From Pigoraptor vietnamica (lineage: Eukaryota; Opisthokonta; Filasterea): 53,497 nucleotides of DNA. Position numbers and translations under genes: made by a program. Below are positions 24,773 to 35,866 of this stretch, one piece after another. The stretch is taken from positions 1 to 53,497 of the forward strand of contig CALSCQ010001022.1 in NCBI GenBank assembly GCA_943704525.1, in the 5' to 3' direction. Every line of letters starts with the position of its first letter. Positions within the stretch are counted from its first letter, which is position 1. Under the pieces are notes generated by a model that was given only the letters and a program-made list of their open reading frames with translations, ran no database searches and was not told the DNA's origin.

Positions 24773-27700
24773 ATGGACCACTCGCGGGACGTTGCGGACA
24801 TTGAGAGCATTCTCGCTCTCAACCCGCGCCCTCAGGATCACGCCAGCGTCGTGTCGACCACGACGACGAAGGGCAACCGCAAGTACTGGAAGCGCAACGA
24901 GAAGAAGGACTGCGGGGTAAGTAAGCCCTTCTTGCGTGCCTTGATTTTCTCGTGCACAGTTCGGTTTGTTCTAAGTGCATTCCTCTTGCGCGCGGCTGTG
25001 CAGTCTTGCAACGAGTCTCTTGACAAGAACTTCGACGATATCAAGCACACGACGCTCAGCGAGCGCGGCGCCCTTCGCGAAGCGGCTCGGTGGGTAAGCC
25101 TCGTTGCGCAGTCTTGCAGTCGAGTCTGTGTGTTGTGGTCGTAGGAATAAACCCGGGGCTGCGGTCGCGCCTTCTGTTTCTCGGACATTTTGGCTGTGTG
25201 GAAAATCGTGCTCCGAGTGAAAAACACCTCTGAAGCACTTGGGCTTCAAGTGAAAATCGCTCGTTCGCGCGGACACACGCCACAGTGCCACCTTTGGTTG
25301 TTGTCGTCCTCTCCCGTAGAAGTTGCTTGCAGGCTTCATGTCGTGTGCATGCCGGTATGCGTGCGTGGTGTCTCTGTGCTTGCGTGTTCTCAGTCACGGC
25401 TAGACAGTTTTGCGAGCATTCCTTAATCCGACCTGCACTGCCTCTGCGAAGGTGCCTGAAGTGCGCCGACGCGCCCTGCCAGAAAAGCTGCCCGACGCAG
25501 CTCGACATCAAGTCGTTCATCACGAGCATCTCGAACAAGGTGCGAAGCCGAATTCACTCTCTCTCTGTTGATCGGTGCCTTCTGCTCTCGACCTTGTTAT
25601 CTGGATGCAAGACACGCGTGGTGACAGAGATTTGGCTGCGTTTTGCATTTCAGAATTACTATGGCGCCGCGAAGGCCATCTTCTCGGACAACCCGCTCGG
25701 CCTCACGTGCGGCATGGTGTGCCCAACGAGCGACCTCTGCGTCGGCGGCTGCAACCTGCACGCGTCGGAGGAGGGCGCTATCAACATCGGCGGCCTCCAG
25801 CAGTTCGCAACGGACATATTCAAGCGCATGAACATCCCTCAGATCCGCGACCCTTCGCTCCCTCCGATCGAGTCGCTCCCGGAGAGCTTCAAGGCGAAGA
25901 TTGCGCTGATTGGTTGCGGGCCGGCGTCCATCTCGTGCGGCACCTTCCTCGCTCGCCTCGGCTACACGAACGTGACGATTTTCGAGAAGGAGTCGTTTGT
26001 CGGCGGCCTCAGCTCGGCCGAGATCCCCCAGTACCGCCTCCCCTACGACGTCGTCGACTTTGAGGTCCAGCTCATGAAGGATCTCGGCGTCAAGATCGAG
26101 ACGGGGCGCCCCCTCGGCGGACCCAACGGCCTGACGCTCAAGCAGCTGCAGAAGGACGGCTACGAGGCCGTTTTCGTCGGCATTGGTCTCCCGAAGGCCA
26201 AGTCGATCGACGTCTTTGACGGCCTCACGGCGGGCCAGGGGTTCTACACGAGCAAGGACTTTCTCCCCCTCGTCGCCAAGGGCAGCAAGCCCGGCATGTG
26301 CGGGTGCAAGTCGCGCCTCCCTGAGCTCCGCGGCCACGTTGTCGTGCTCGGCGCCGGCGACACGGCGTTTGACTGCGCGACGTCCGCCCTCCGCTGCGGT
26401 GCGCGCCGCGTGACGGTCGTGTTCCGTCGCGGCTTCACGAACATGCGTGCCGTGCCCGAGGAGGTCGACCTTGCTCGCGAGGAGCGCTGCGAGTTCCTTC
26501 CGTTTGCCGCGCCCAAGAAGGTCGTCCTCGCCGACGGCCGCATCCGCGCGCTCGAGCTGTGCCGCAACGAGGAGCGCGACGACGGCACGTGGGCGGAGGA
26601 CCCCGAGCAGATCATCCGCATCAAGTGCGACTACATTGTGTCTGCGTTTGGCTCGCAGCTCGGCGATCCCGTCGTGGTGGAGGCGATGGCGCCCCTCAAG
26701 TTCAACCAGTGGGGCCTCCCCGTCGTCGACAACGAGACGATGCGGTCGAGCGAGCCGTGGGTGTTCTGCGGAGGCGATCTTGCCGGCCAGGCCCAGACGA
26801 CGGTCGAGTCGGTCAACGACGGCAAGCAGGCCGCGTGGAACATGCACGCGTACCTCCAGTCGCTGCACGGCATCCCGATCGCCAAGACGCCGGCGCTTCC
26901 CCTCTTCTGCACCCCAATCGATGCCGTCGACATTAGCGTCGAGGTGTGCGGGATCAAGTTCCCCAACCCCTTCGGGCTTGCCAGCGCGCCGCCCACGACG
27001 ACGTCTGCGATGATCCGCCGCGCGTTTGAGGTCGGGTGGGGCTTTGCCGTCACCAAGACGTTCGCGCTCGACAAGGACTGCGTCACGAACGTGTCTCCCC
27101 GCATCGTGCGCGGCACGACGAGCGGCCACATCTTTGGTCCCGGCCAGGGCGCGTTCCTGAACATTGAGCTGATCTCGGAGAAGTCGGCCAAGTACTGGTG
27201 CGAGTCTGTGCGCGAGCTCAAGCGCGACTTCCCGGACCGCGTCGTGATTGCGAGCATCATGTGCGGCTACAACCGCGAGGACTGGCAGGAGCTTGCCAAA
27301 ATGGCCGAGGCCTCGAACGCCGACGCGCTGGAGCTCAACCTCTCGTGCCCGCACGGCATGGGCGAGCGCGGCATGGGCCTCGCGTGCGGCCAGGACCCCG
27401 AGCTCGTCCGCAACATCTGCCGCTGGGTGCGCGCCGCCGTCAAGGTGCCTTTCTTTGCCAAGCTCACGCCGAACGTCACGGACATTGTGACGATCGCGAT
27501 GGCCGCGCACGAGGGCGGCGCGTGGGGCGTCACGGCGACCAACACGGTGTCGGGCCTCATGGGTCTGAAGGCCAACGCGTCGGCGTGGCCGGCCGTCGGC
27601 GACGAGAAGCGCACGACGTACGGCGGTGTGTCTGGCAACGCCATCCGCCCGATCGCACTCAAGGCCGTGTCGAACATTGCGCGCAAGCTGCCGGGCTTCC

Positions 27701-28509
27701 CCATTCTCGCCACCGGCGGCATTGACTCTGCCGAGTCGGCCCTCCAGTTCCTCCACTGCGGCGCCAGCACGCTGCAGGTTTGTGTAGCCGCGACGAGCTC
27801 TGAATTGTTTCGATTTCAATTCATTATTTTGTATCTCACACTTCGCCGCCGCAAATTTTTTCGCCAGGTGTGCTCCGCGATTCAGAACCAGGACTTCACC
27901 GTCGTCCAGGACTACATCTACGGCCTCAAGGCGCTTCTGTACCTCCAGTCGCGCGAGGACCTCCAGCGCGCCGGCTGGGACGGACAGAGCCCGCCCACCG
28001 ACCGCCACCAGAAGGGCAAGCCCGTGCCGACGATCAAGGAGATCATCGGAAAGCACCTTCCGAACTTTGGCCACTTTGCGGAGCAGCGCGCCGAAGCCGT
28101 CGCGAAGCACAAGCGCGCCGCGCCGGAGGTCGAGACGGCCGCGCAGTTTGTCACGCGCCCCGCCCCTCCCACGAAGGGAGCGGCGCCCACCGTCCAGGAC
28201 GTTATCGGCCGCGCGGTTTCCCGCATCGGCGCTTATGGCGATCTGAACAACCAGCAGCAGGTCGTTGCGCTCGTCGACGAGGAGATGTGCATCAACTGCG
28301 GCAAGTGCTACATGACTTGCAACGACAGCGGCTACCAGGCCATCAAGTTCGACCCGGAGACCCACCTCCCGCACGTCACCGAGGACTGCACTGGCTGCAC
28401 GCTGTGCGCGAGCGTGTGCCCGATCATTGATTGCATCACGATGGTGCCTCGCAAGATCCCTTACGTTCCCAAGCGCGGCATTCCGTTCTCGCTCACTGCT
28501 TCGGCCTGA
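24773..28509 (+). CDS. DPYD: Dihydropyrimidine dehydrogenase (NADP+)
   Basis: Exons 24773-24916, 25004-25089, 25452-25539, 25654-27777 and 27868-28509 give 1027 residues, against 1025 in the human enzyme, collinear from start ([12 protein letters not shown]) to end. The enzyme catalyses the first, NADPH-dependent reduction of uracil and thymine in the cytosol. The N-terminal Fe-S region has [13 protein letters not shown] and [15 protein letters not shown]. The FAD and NADPH domains show glycine motifs ([25 protein letters not shown]). The FMN/pyrimidine barrel carries [14 protein letters not shown] with the catalytic cysteine, and [12 protein letters not shown]. Two C-terminal 4Fe-4S motifs are [11 protein letters not shown] and [11 protein letters not shown]. 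All expected cluster ligands are present, so it should be active. Exons 1-3 are short and split the first Fe-S motif. The gene converges with the forkhead gene, 425 bp apart. Confidence 0.98.
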
Positions 28510-28934
28510 AAAGCGTTTCAAAAACAAAGTAACAATCGTTACGATATTTGGGTAACATGACGCCAAATTTAGATGATGTGCCCTTGGCTTTGCCCTTTGC
28601 GTGCAAGTAGTGCTCGCACAATTATTACCCATTTCCTCGTTTTTGTCGTAAATATTGATATGTACACCAAGGGAAGATGTCCCCCGACACAGCAACCAGG
28701 ACAGGGCGGCACGCAGCAGCGACGCAGCGGTGCGCAACGACCAAAAAAAGAACCACGAAAAGCGCCGCACAAAAACAAAGCAAGAAACTGAAATTGGAGC
28801 ATCTCGCTCGCAGACCAGTGGCACAGCCAGTGTCCGCGTAATCTACAACAACATTTCCATAGAGATGACATTTAAGGAGAGCAACGCGCGCACGCGGCAG
28901 GTCTTGTGAACTGTACACAGGAAGCAGAGCCCAT
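28510..28934. other. Convergent intergenic region
   Basis: 425 bp between the stops of the DPYD and forkhead genes. AT-richer than the flanks, with AACAAAGTAACAATCG just after DPYD and a TTTCCATAG motif at about 28854. It should hold both 3' untranslated regions. No gene seen. Confidence 0.4.
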
Positions 28935-30368
28935 TCACAGCGCCTGGATGGCGTTGTTGAAGTCGCCGTCGCCGAGAAGGTCGTAAAACGTGGACCCAGC
29001 GGCGACAGTCTGGACGCTCGACGTAGTCGACGACGCGTCGCCGCCGAGCGTGACGGTGGGGAAGGTGCTCTGCGCAAACGCAGCGTCCCACGCAATGCCC
29101 TCGAAAGAAGGGAGCGACTCCTCACTGCTGCAGTGCTCGAGGTCGAGCGTCAGGTCCGCCTGGTTGAGGAGGTCCATGGGGATCGTGGGCGGCGGCGGAA
29201 TCGACTGGACGAGTGAGACGGCGGGCAGAAGTCCCTCCATGTCGATTCGCCCAAGCGACGGGTCGCACATGGTCATGAACGACAGCGGCGCGTCGTCCGC
29301 CTGGGGTCCCTTGGCGGGCGGTCGCCGCGGAGATTGCGCCTTCGTCGGGCTGTGGGGCTGGGGCGATGTCACGGACTTCCTTCGCTTCAAGGCGCCCGCC
29401 TTCGAACCGTCCTCGATCGAGATGGACCGTGACCTCATGAGCGCGGCCTTCTTGGGGGACGTCACGGGTGCGCCGTGGGCGTTGACGTTCGAGAGAATGA
29501 CCGTCTCGAAAGGCGGGATCTGCTGCCGGAGGGACGACGTTGGCGCAGACTCCCCAAGCGGAAGTACGGGCGTCGGCGAGTGCGTCTGAGACCCGTTCAG
29601 CGAGACCGGCCGCGTCGTGGGCATCGAGCCCGTCGAATTCCTGTGCGCCGTTCGCTGCTTCTTGGGCGAGCCGCCAAGCACGACGCCGGCCTCCGACACG
29701 GTTCGCTTCCGGCCGATCTTGTCGATGCTCTCCCAGAAGGTCTGATCAATCGTCCACCACGCGCCCTTTCCCTTGTCCTCGTTTGGCCGCGGCTGCTTCA
29801 CGAAGCACTTCTTGAGCGAGAGGTTGTGCCGAATCGAATTCTGCATTGGGGGGAAGGGGGCAAACAAAAAGGTCACGCCGGGATCACCAACGACATCCAT
29901 AGCAACCAGAATGCCGGTGTCCGTCTTACGCACTTTCCAGCTGCTCTCGTGCTCCTGGTAAAAGGGATAGTGGTCCTCGATCCACCGGTAAATTTCGTTC
30001 AGCGTAAGTCGGTGTTCGGGCGAGCTCTGGATCGCCAGCGCAATGAGCGCCGCGTACGAGTACGGCGGCTTCTCGTGCTGCGTAACGGCGTCTGTCGAGC
30101 TCTCGTCGCTATTCGGTTCCGGTTTGATCTCGCCGTCCACACGCCGTGCTGCGAGTGACCGCGCAGCCGCCTTCGACATGGACGTCTTCGGCGTCGGCCG
30201 CTTTTGGGGCTTGGGCTTTGCGGCCTTCACCTCGTCGTACACGTCCGAAGTCATCGAGAGCCCAAAAACGTCGCCCATGAGGTCCATGTCCACTTCGACG
30301 TGCGCGGGATCGACGTCCGTAAGCACGTCGTGGAACAGCGCACTGTCAAAGATCGTCACGGCCGCCAT
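28935..30368 (-). CDS. Forkhead-box transcription factor
   Basis: Exons 30368-29934 and 29840-28935 give 446 residues. The winged-helix domain spans about 99-190: [14 protein letters not shown], then [34 protein letters not shown] (recognition helix 3), GKGAWWTID. These are the canonical forkhead signatures. The single 93-nt intron falls exactly between SSWK and NSIRHNLSL, is a multiple of three and has no stop, so a retained intron would insert 31 residues just before helix 3. The N-terminus is acidic, and the C-terminal half is Pro/Ser-rich with basic patches (ALKRRKS) and an acidic end ([17 protein letters not shown]), plausibly a transactivation region. Forkhead factors are known mainly from opisthokonts and some amoebozoans. 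Target genes cannot be inferred. Confidence 0.95.
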   Translation of the reverse strand: MAAVTIFDSALFHDVLTDVDPAHVEVDMDLMGDVFGLSMTSDVYDEVKAAKPKPQKRPTPKTSMSKAAARSLAARRVDGEIKPEPNSDESSTDAVTQHEKPPYSYAALIALAIQSSPEHRLTLNEIYRWIEDHYPFYQEHESSWKVRKTDTGILVAMDVVGDPGVTFLFAPFPPMQNSIRHNLSLKKCFVKQPRPNEDKGKGAWWTIDQTFWESIDKIGRKRTVSEAGVVLGGSPKKQRTAHRNSTGSMPTTRPVSLNGSQTHSPTPVLPLGESAPTSSLRQQIPPFETVILSNVNAHGAPVTSPKKAALMRSRSISIEDGSKAGALKRRKSVTSPQPHSPTKAQSPRRPPAKGPQADDAPLSFMTMCDPSLGRIDMEGLLPAVSLVQSIPPPPTIPMDLLNQADLTLDLEHCSSEESLPSFEGIAWDAAFAQSTFPTVTLGGDASSTTSSVQTVAAGSTFYDLLGDGDFNNAIQAL

Positions 30369-31546
30369 GGTTCGAGGGTTTCACGACCGCCGATCGACTC
30401 TACTGGTCGACGCAACGACTGCGCACTGGCGCCGACGAACGGCGGTTCGATGCGGCCGAACGTCCAACACCGGCGAACTTGAATCACTAGCCGATTCGAG
30501 GGGTGCACAGCTGGGGCACTTAACGCGGACGTTGACTGACGGTTGACGTTGTGGAGCAGTCCTTTGTGGAACAGTGATGTGGAGTTCGTCTCGCCCGCAA
30601 ACACTGGTTCGGAATAAGACGGCGTCGCGAGGAGAGCGAATTCTGTAGCAAAGGCCTCTCTGCGCACTGCGAATGTCCCTGGCAGAGCACGATGCAAGAG
30701 GACAAGGACGACGGCGCAACGGGAAGACGGTCCGGTGGGCCGTGGCCTTGTGGAGCAAGGGCCGACAAGTGTGTCGAATTGAGCCGAAATAAAGAGTTTT
30801 CTCCTTCAAACGCATACTGAATTAAAACTGAGGTTTGTGCGGCCAACAGCGGCACATGGTGGAGCACAAAAAAGCCATCAAATTAATTTGTCGAAAAGGG
30901 GGTTCATTTTCGGTCCCACTCAAATAAACATTGCACGGCAGAGTACGGAGGTTAGCAATGTATGGACGTTAACTATGGAGACGTAGATCTTTTTTTGAGT
31001 GGGCGTCACTATGCAATGGCCCATACAGAGCCCGTAGTATGGAAGTTGCCGTAGTAATTGGGCAGTTGACTTTCTTGGAAGGCTGCCATAATTAACGACG
31101 TCACGTTTTATTTACAAAAATAGAGCCTATGAAAAATGTATTGAAATAAAATTATTACACGCAGGCGGACATTGGACAAAATTATATCTCGATAATCATT
31201 GATCTATTAATAGAAGTGGAGCCGCCACCCAATCGGCGCGCGTGCAGTTCTTCGTTTAGACTATATATGACTTTCTATGGGAAAATCGAGGTTTTTGCTG
31301 CATTGTGGAGGGGAATGGACTGGCTCTGCGCGCCCATTGGTCCTTTCCGTTTCCCGCCCTTGGTGTGGTAATTTCCTTTTTGACTCTTCCACCATACAAG
31401 TAGCCGGATTCTCGCTTAGCAATGCACAGAACTGTATGGAAAATTGCGCATGCATTTCTGCGTATGACCCTAACCCTAAACTTCTTTCCCTGTTTTCCTT
31501 AATCGCAAATTTCCATAGTAAATGTCAGTACATTCACGGCTTGCAG
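30369..31546. other. Long AT-richer intergenic region
   Basis: 1178 bp upstream of the forkhead gene and downstream of the aminopeptidase gene. The first ~500 bp probably hold the forkhead promoter and leader. The remainder is AT-rich with a telomere-like CCCTAACCCTAAA at 31468-31480 and several TATGGAAA/TTTCCATA words (31433, 31508). No convincing coding frame on either strand. Confidence 0.4.
31468..31480. repeat. Interstitial telomere-like motif
   Basis: CCCTAACCCTAAA, two units of the TTAGGG complement, 67 bp downstream (3') of the aminopeptidase stop. Confidence 0.6.
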
Positions 31547-33586
31547 CTACCGTCTTGCCATCGCACGCTCAATGTCTGCAATCTCCTTTGGTGCCGACCC
31601 CGTGAGGATTTCGGGTCCATGTTCCGTGAGGAGCACATCGTCCTCAATACGAATGCCGATCCCTTGAAACCTATCAGTTCAGTACCAGTCAGCCAGTGTC
31701 CGGACACGGACAGGGCTGAGACCTTTTGAGACTCACCTGGCCGGTATTTCGGGATGCCGTGGCAGATATACGCCGGGTTCGATGGTCACGACCATGCCGG
31801 CCTCGAGCTTCTTCGAGCGCGGAATGTCATGCGTGTCGTGAGTGTCCATGCCGAGATAGTGCCCGACGTGATGAGGGTAAAACCGCTGGGCGCCCTGCCG
31901 AAGCGGGGCGACGCGCCGCCGGTTAGTGCCGGACAACCGACGCACGACCGTCACGCGCGGGTCAACTCACCCTTAATAGATCCAATTCAGATGTCGCCCT
32001 TATGATGCCGAGCTTGTGCAATTCTGACCCCATGACGTACAGAGAAGTTTGGTGAAGGTCCTCGAGACAGATGCTGTCGCCCGGCTTCGTTTCGCACATC
32101 TGGGAATCTTGTTGCGTGAGTGCCGGCGTGTGCGTGTGCATGTGTGCGGCAGCAGAGGAACGCAACAACGAGCGGCTGGTTCCAGCCAAGTACTGAGGGT
32201 CCAAACGCACCTTCAGGCAAAATTGTTGTACACGCAAGACCGCCTCGTACAGTTCGCGCTGCGCATCGCTAAAACGACCATTCACGGGAAACGTCCTCGA
32301 GATGTCCGACACGTAACCGTCCACCTCGGCGCCGCCATCGACCAAAATCATGTCACCATCCCTTTGCGAGAGAATGCAAGGGTAAACGGTCAGGCACAAT
32401 AACCAACAACACGCGTTAGAGTGCGAGTTCTGAAAGTGGCCACAACATAGGGTTAGGGTACAAAACCCTAACCCACATACCCTAGCCCTCACACTCCCAT
32501 CGAAGAATGACGCACGAAAAGCACCCACTTGAGCTTTGCCTTGTTCAAGACATAATGCAGCGTCAGTGCCTTATCACCCCCAGCAAACACGGGGGGAAAG
32601 GAAGGAAACTGAGCCCCGCGACGTCGCGATTCAAACTCAAGCACAGCGGCAAGGTAGTCTTCGCTCACGCCAGGCGCTGTCTGACGCATCACCTGCGATC
32701 AAAAGAGAAAAGCCACCACTCAATCATAGGCGCTACCATGCGACCGACACACACAAGATACACACACAGCGCCAATAGCACGTGCATATCGAAAACGCAC
32801 CTCCGCAAATGCCTCGCCGCCCACTTTGCCGGCACGACGCAAGAGGCGCATTTCGGCCGGCGACTTGATCACGCGCTGTGCCTGTACGAAGGGCTCCAGC
32901 TGCAAATGCTGCCGCCTTGCATCTCCCCCAAGCATGCGCGCGATGCACCCGGACACGATGAGGTGGTGCGCTGCGTGCGCCGGTCGGCGACTGTCGTAGT
33001 AGACGGTCTTTGCGCGCTGCAATGCGCCCGAGAGGGCCGCCTCCATGTCTTCGGTCGTGCGTGCCGCATCCGCGCCGAAAAAGCCGATGGCGCCCTCCGT
33101 CCCCGCCCGTGGACCGTCCCACATTTCGCGGTCTGCGTCGTTTTTTTGCACGATGAGCGTCATGGTGTGTTCTCCGCGCTCGTGTGTGGTCGGCGACGAA
33201 GGCGTTTCGATCATCAGCAATGCGTCGGGTTCCTGCAGCCCGCACAGGTACAGAAAATCTGTGTTCTGGTGAAACGGATACGGGATGTCCCCCGCCATAA
33301 ACCGTTGCGGAAATGCGGCGACGATGGCGACGCTCGAAGGGGGGAGCGATTTCGCGAGGTTCGTACGCCGCTGTCGGTATTCTGCGGCTGTGATGCCTGG
33401 AGTCACTTCGCCCTCCTCTAGCAAGTGCGGGAAATGCGCCGGCGTCGCCTGTCCGATCATGCGAGCGTAAACGGCCGCCGCATACGACACGTGAAACGGG
33501 CGCCGCTGTGACCGCTGCGCACTCGCATACGCGTTGGCAACTGGCGCCGTCGCCGCACGTGCGCGTCGCGCAAGAGATGCGAACAT
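31547..33586 (-). CDS. XPNPEP3: Mitochondrial Xaa-Pro aminopeptidase 3 (XPNPEP3/Icp55 type)
   Basis: Six exons (33586-32801, 32692-32529, 32361-32211, 32099-31971, 31894-31737, 31670-31547) sum to 503 residues. An Arg/Ala-rich N-terminus ([16 protein letters not shown]) looks like a mitochondrial presequence and precedes the family block [15 protein letters not shown]. The creatinase N-domain includes [16 protein letters not shown]. The pita-bread catalytic domain shows the expected metal ligands: [19 protein letters not shown] (two Asp), HHVGHYLG (His), TIEPGVY (Glu) and GIRIEDDV (Glu). The family removes N-terminal residues next to proline and, in yeast as Icp55, trims presequence intermediates in the matrix. 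Intron 2 (32528-32362) contains a palindromic telomere-like repeat. All catalytic residues are intact. Confidence 0.95.
32450..32474. repeat. Palindromic telomere-like repeat in intron
   Basis: GGGTTAGGGT and its exact complement ACCCTAACCC face each other across a 5-bp loop inside intron 2 of the aminopeptidase gene. Another CCCTAGCCC follows. Confidence 0.85.
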
Positions 33587-34162
33587 CCTCGCGGTGAAGG
33601 GGTCCCTTTGAGGGGTAAGCGACGGGATACGTCAAACAAACACGCAGCATCAAATGCCGCAACGCCTTACAGTGGTCGCGTTTTTGAATCGCCGATGCGC
33701 ACGTTGGCGGTTCAGGTTTCCAAGCGGGACATCCGGGGCGACTTGTGTGAATGGATTGAGTAACAACCCACAAGCGGACTGTGATTGGTGGCTGACGCGC
33801 GTGTCACGCAGCACGCGTTAACGCGCCCTCCTCACTCATTTTCACCTTCCGTTGTTATTAGTGTGCGGGAGTGCAGCGGTTCGCCGTTTGAGTGCCCGTA
33901 AACTTTGTGCGAGAAGGAAGAGCGACGTCCGCAATACTGGCGGCCTCGGGTCTCTCTATCAGCTCGGGGCTGTAATAGTTTCGCGGACGACAATTTGCAA
34001 TCGTGCGAAGAACGAACCGAACTACCATTGAAAACGAAAGAATTCTCATCAGTCGACTGCCACACACGCTGTCTTCGTCGCTTGTCCGCGTCCGTGTCAC
34101 GCTTCTACCGGCGTGCCATCCCGGGGCCCGATTTCCAACAAGTCTTCTACTGCAAACCGGAG
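33587..34162. promoter_or_regulatory. Divergent intergenic region
   Basis: 576 bp between the aminopeptidase start (minus) and the small BamE-like gene (plus). An in-frame ATG at 33905 would extend the latter by 86 residues, but that sequence has no recognisable composition and is treated as leader. Confidence 0.3.
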
Positions 34163-34558
34163 ATGTCGCCAAGGCCGAGCGACCTCGACGAGCTCGCGCG
34201 CGCGTTCAGGGCGTTTCAAGGACGACCGGGCCACTCCGGCGGCGGCGAGTGGGATGCAGACGTGGATACGTACAACGGGGCGAAGCACAAGGTCATGGAC
34301 CGCATGCGAGATGCGATCGCCGCCCACAAGCTGACCGTCGCTCGCGTGTTCGAAGTGTTCGGAGAGCCCGACATTGTGCTCGAAGTCGACGACCCGTACC
34401 TCGGCATCATCAGGCGAACAGATCAGGACTACGCTCACACTGCGGCGGCATCGCGGCCGTTGAGTGCATACAGCTGGCGCGGGCGGCGCGATTTCCTTTA
34501 TGTATATGAGGGCGCCAACGGGCTGGCCGTTGCGACGTGGTTCTTCATTGGAGAATGA
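34163..34558 (+). CDS. Small BamE/SmpA-like protein, function unknown
   Basis: Single exon, 131 residues from ATG 34163 (MSPRPSDLDELARAF). The central part reads VARVFEVFGEPDIVLE, then a tyrosine-rich loop, SYSWRGRR-type turn, DFLYVYEGANGLAVATWFFIGE at the end. The order helix, FGEPD turn, W/Y strand, DFLYVY strand and final W-containing strand resembles small BamE-like folds and short eukaryotic proteins ending in a WWY-type strand. This is a resemblance by eye, not a firm family call. No signal peptide or membrane segment is seen. It might be cytosolic. Confidence 0.55.
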   Translation: MSPRPSDLDELARAFRAFQGRPGHSGGGEWDADVDTYNGAKHKVMDRMRDAIAAHKLTVARVFEVFGEPDIVLEVDDPYLGIIRRTDQDYAHTAAASRPLSAYSWRGRRDFLYVYEGANGLAVATWFFIGE

Positions 34559-35264
34559 ACGTGCGGCGTGCATGCGGACGTCGCGCTGGCTGACAAGAGT
34601 CTGCAGCACTTTCTCGACTTCGCGCCCTCAACCCGCCTCCTCGACACCCGCCCACTTTTCACGCCACACACACACGCACGCAGCACGCACGCGCACCACC
34701 GCATGGGGCGCACGCACGATATGCGCATTTTACGTTTGCCCTCGAAAAGTTAGATCGATTGAACCAAAAATATTTGATGACGCTTCACCACCCCGGATTA
34801 GCAGTGGCTGAAACCGAGCGATTGCCAGCAGTCTGAAGCTCTTGCGTGTAAGGCAGCGGTGAGAAGCCGGAGGTACCTTGCCTGCAAGCGGGAAGAAAGC
34901 GGTCACGCACTGTGGAGACGCGATTTGAATGTTATGACAGGGACGTGAATGGTTTGAGTGAGGAGGTCGTGTAGCCGATTCCCAAGGATGGAGCGCGACC
35001 GTGCTGATAGCACGAGCACCGGCAGGTGTGTAGGTGTTCATGTGTTGTATTCTGCTGGACTGTACTGTACTGTACTCACGCCAGTGCGTTTGCTCGGACC
35101 GCCCTCATCGACAGCCTCGAGGGGTTGGGATGGGCCGTCGGTTGCCGGCGTGTGCGTGTGCGAGTGCGTGTGCGAGTGCGTGTGCGTGTGCGTGTGCGTG
35201 TGCGTTCTTGCGTTTGCCCGTGGGTGGCTATGCACATTTCCATAGGAGACGGCGGACTGACTTT
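34559..35264. other. Intergenic region with GTGTGC repeat
   Basis: 706 bp between the BamE-like gene and LZTR1. A GTGCGTGTGCGAG-type repeat occupies about 35147-35210, and TTTCCATAG (35239-35247) lies 17 bp upstream of the LZTR1 start. No gene seen. Confidence 0.4.
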
Positions 35265-35832
35265 ATGAAACAACCTGCCCCTAATAGTCATGTGGAGCTC
35301 TCTCTCGACTTCCGCTCTGAGCCGGTTCACTTGTGGCGTCGCGTCCCGGGAGCCGCTGGATCACGGTATGCCTACTCACTATACCTCTTCCGTGCGAAAC
35401 ACACTCTGCTGTCTGTCACGGCGAAGAGTACTTTGCGCGACTCTTCTGTCGCTCGAGAGTACCGTGAAAGTCGCCTATTCCGGCTGTGCAGTTGCGTGAC
35501 GGGTGCTTGTGCGCGCACGCAGGCGGAGCAAGCACACCATCGTCGCATTCAGCAACGAGCTGTACGTGTTTGGAGGAGATGACGGGTGCGTATTGGGAAC
35601 TCGGTTGTCGTCCCTGTTACAAAGTGCACAAGCTTGCGCGTTTTTATGCTCGCGGAGTCACCATAGAGACAGTTTCACCCAAGCGCGCGCGTGTGTGTGT
35701 GTTAGGGAGAGTGTGTGTGTGAGGGAGAGAGTGTGTGTGAGGGAGAGAGTGTGTGTGAGTGAGTGTGTGTGTGTATGTGTGTGTGTGTGTGCGCGCGTGT
35801 GCGTGTGTGTGTGTTGTGTGTGTGCGTGCGTG

Positions 35833-35866
<34 letters not shown>

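Noticed and set aside
24499-24804. Frame overlapping the DPYD leader
   Set aside because: It is out of frame with DPYD and consists of CA-repeat and pyrimidine-tract translation.
25597-28824. A 1075-codon open frame antisense to dihydropyrimidine dehydrogenase
   Set aside because: It mirrors DPYD exactly, has Arg/Ala/Leu-rich composition typical of reading GC3-rich codons backwards, contains no family motif and crosses several introns of the real gene.
31277-31729. A 150-codon plus-strand open frame in the forkhead-aminopeptidase spacer
   Set aside because: No recognisable motif, AT-rich context, and its 3' part overlaps the last aminopeptidase exon on the other strand.
33905-34162. 86-residue N-terminal extension of the BamE-like protein
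   Set aside because: Composition is random-looking and Cys/Arg-rich, whereas the conserved-looking protein starts cleanly at 34163.
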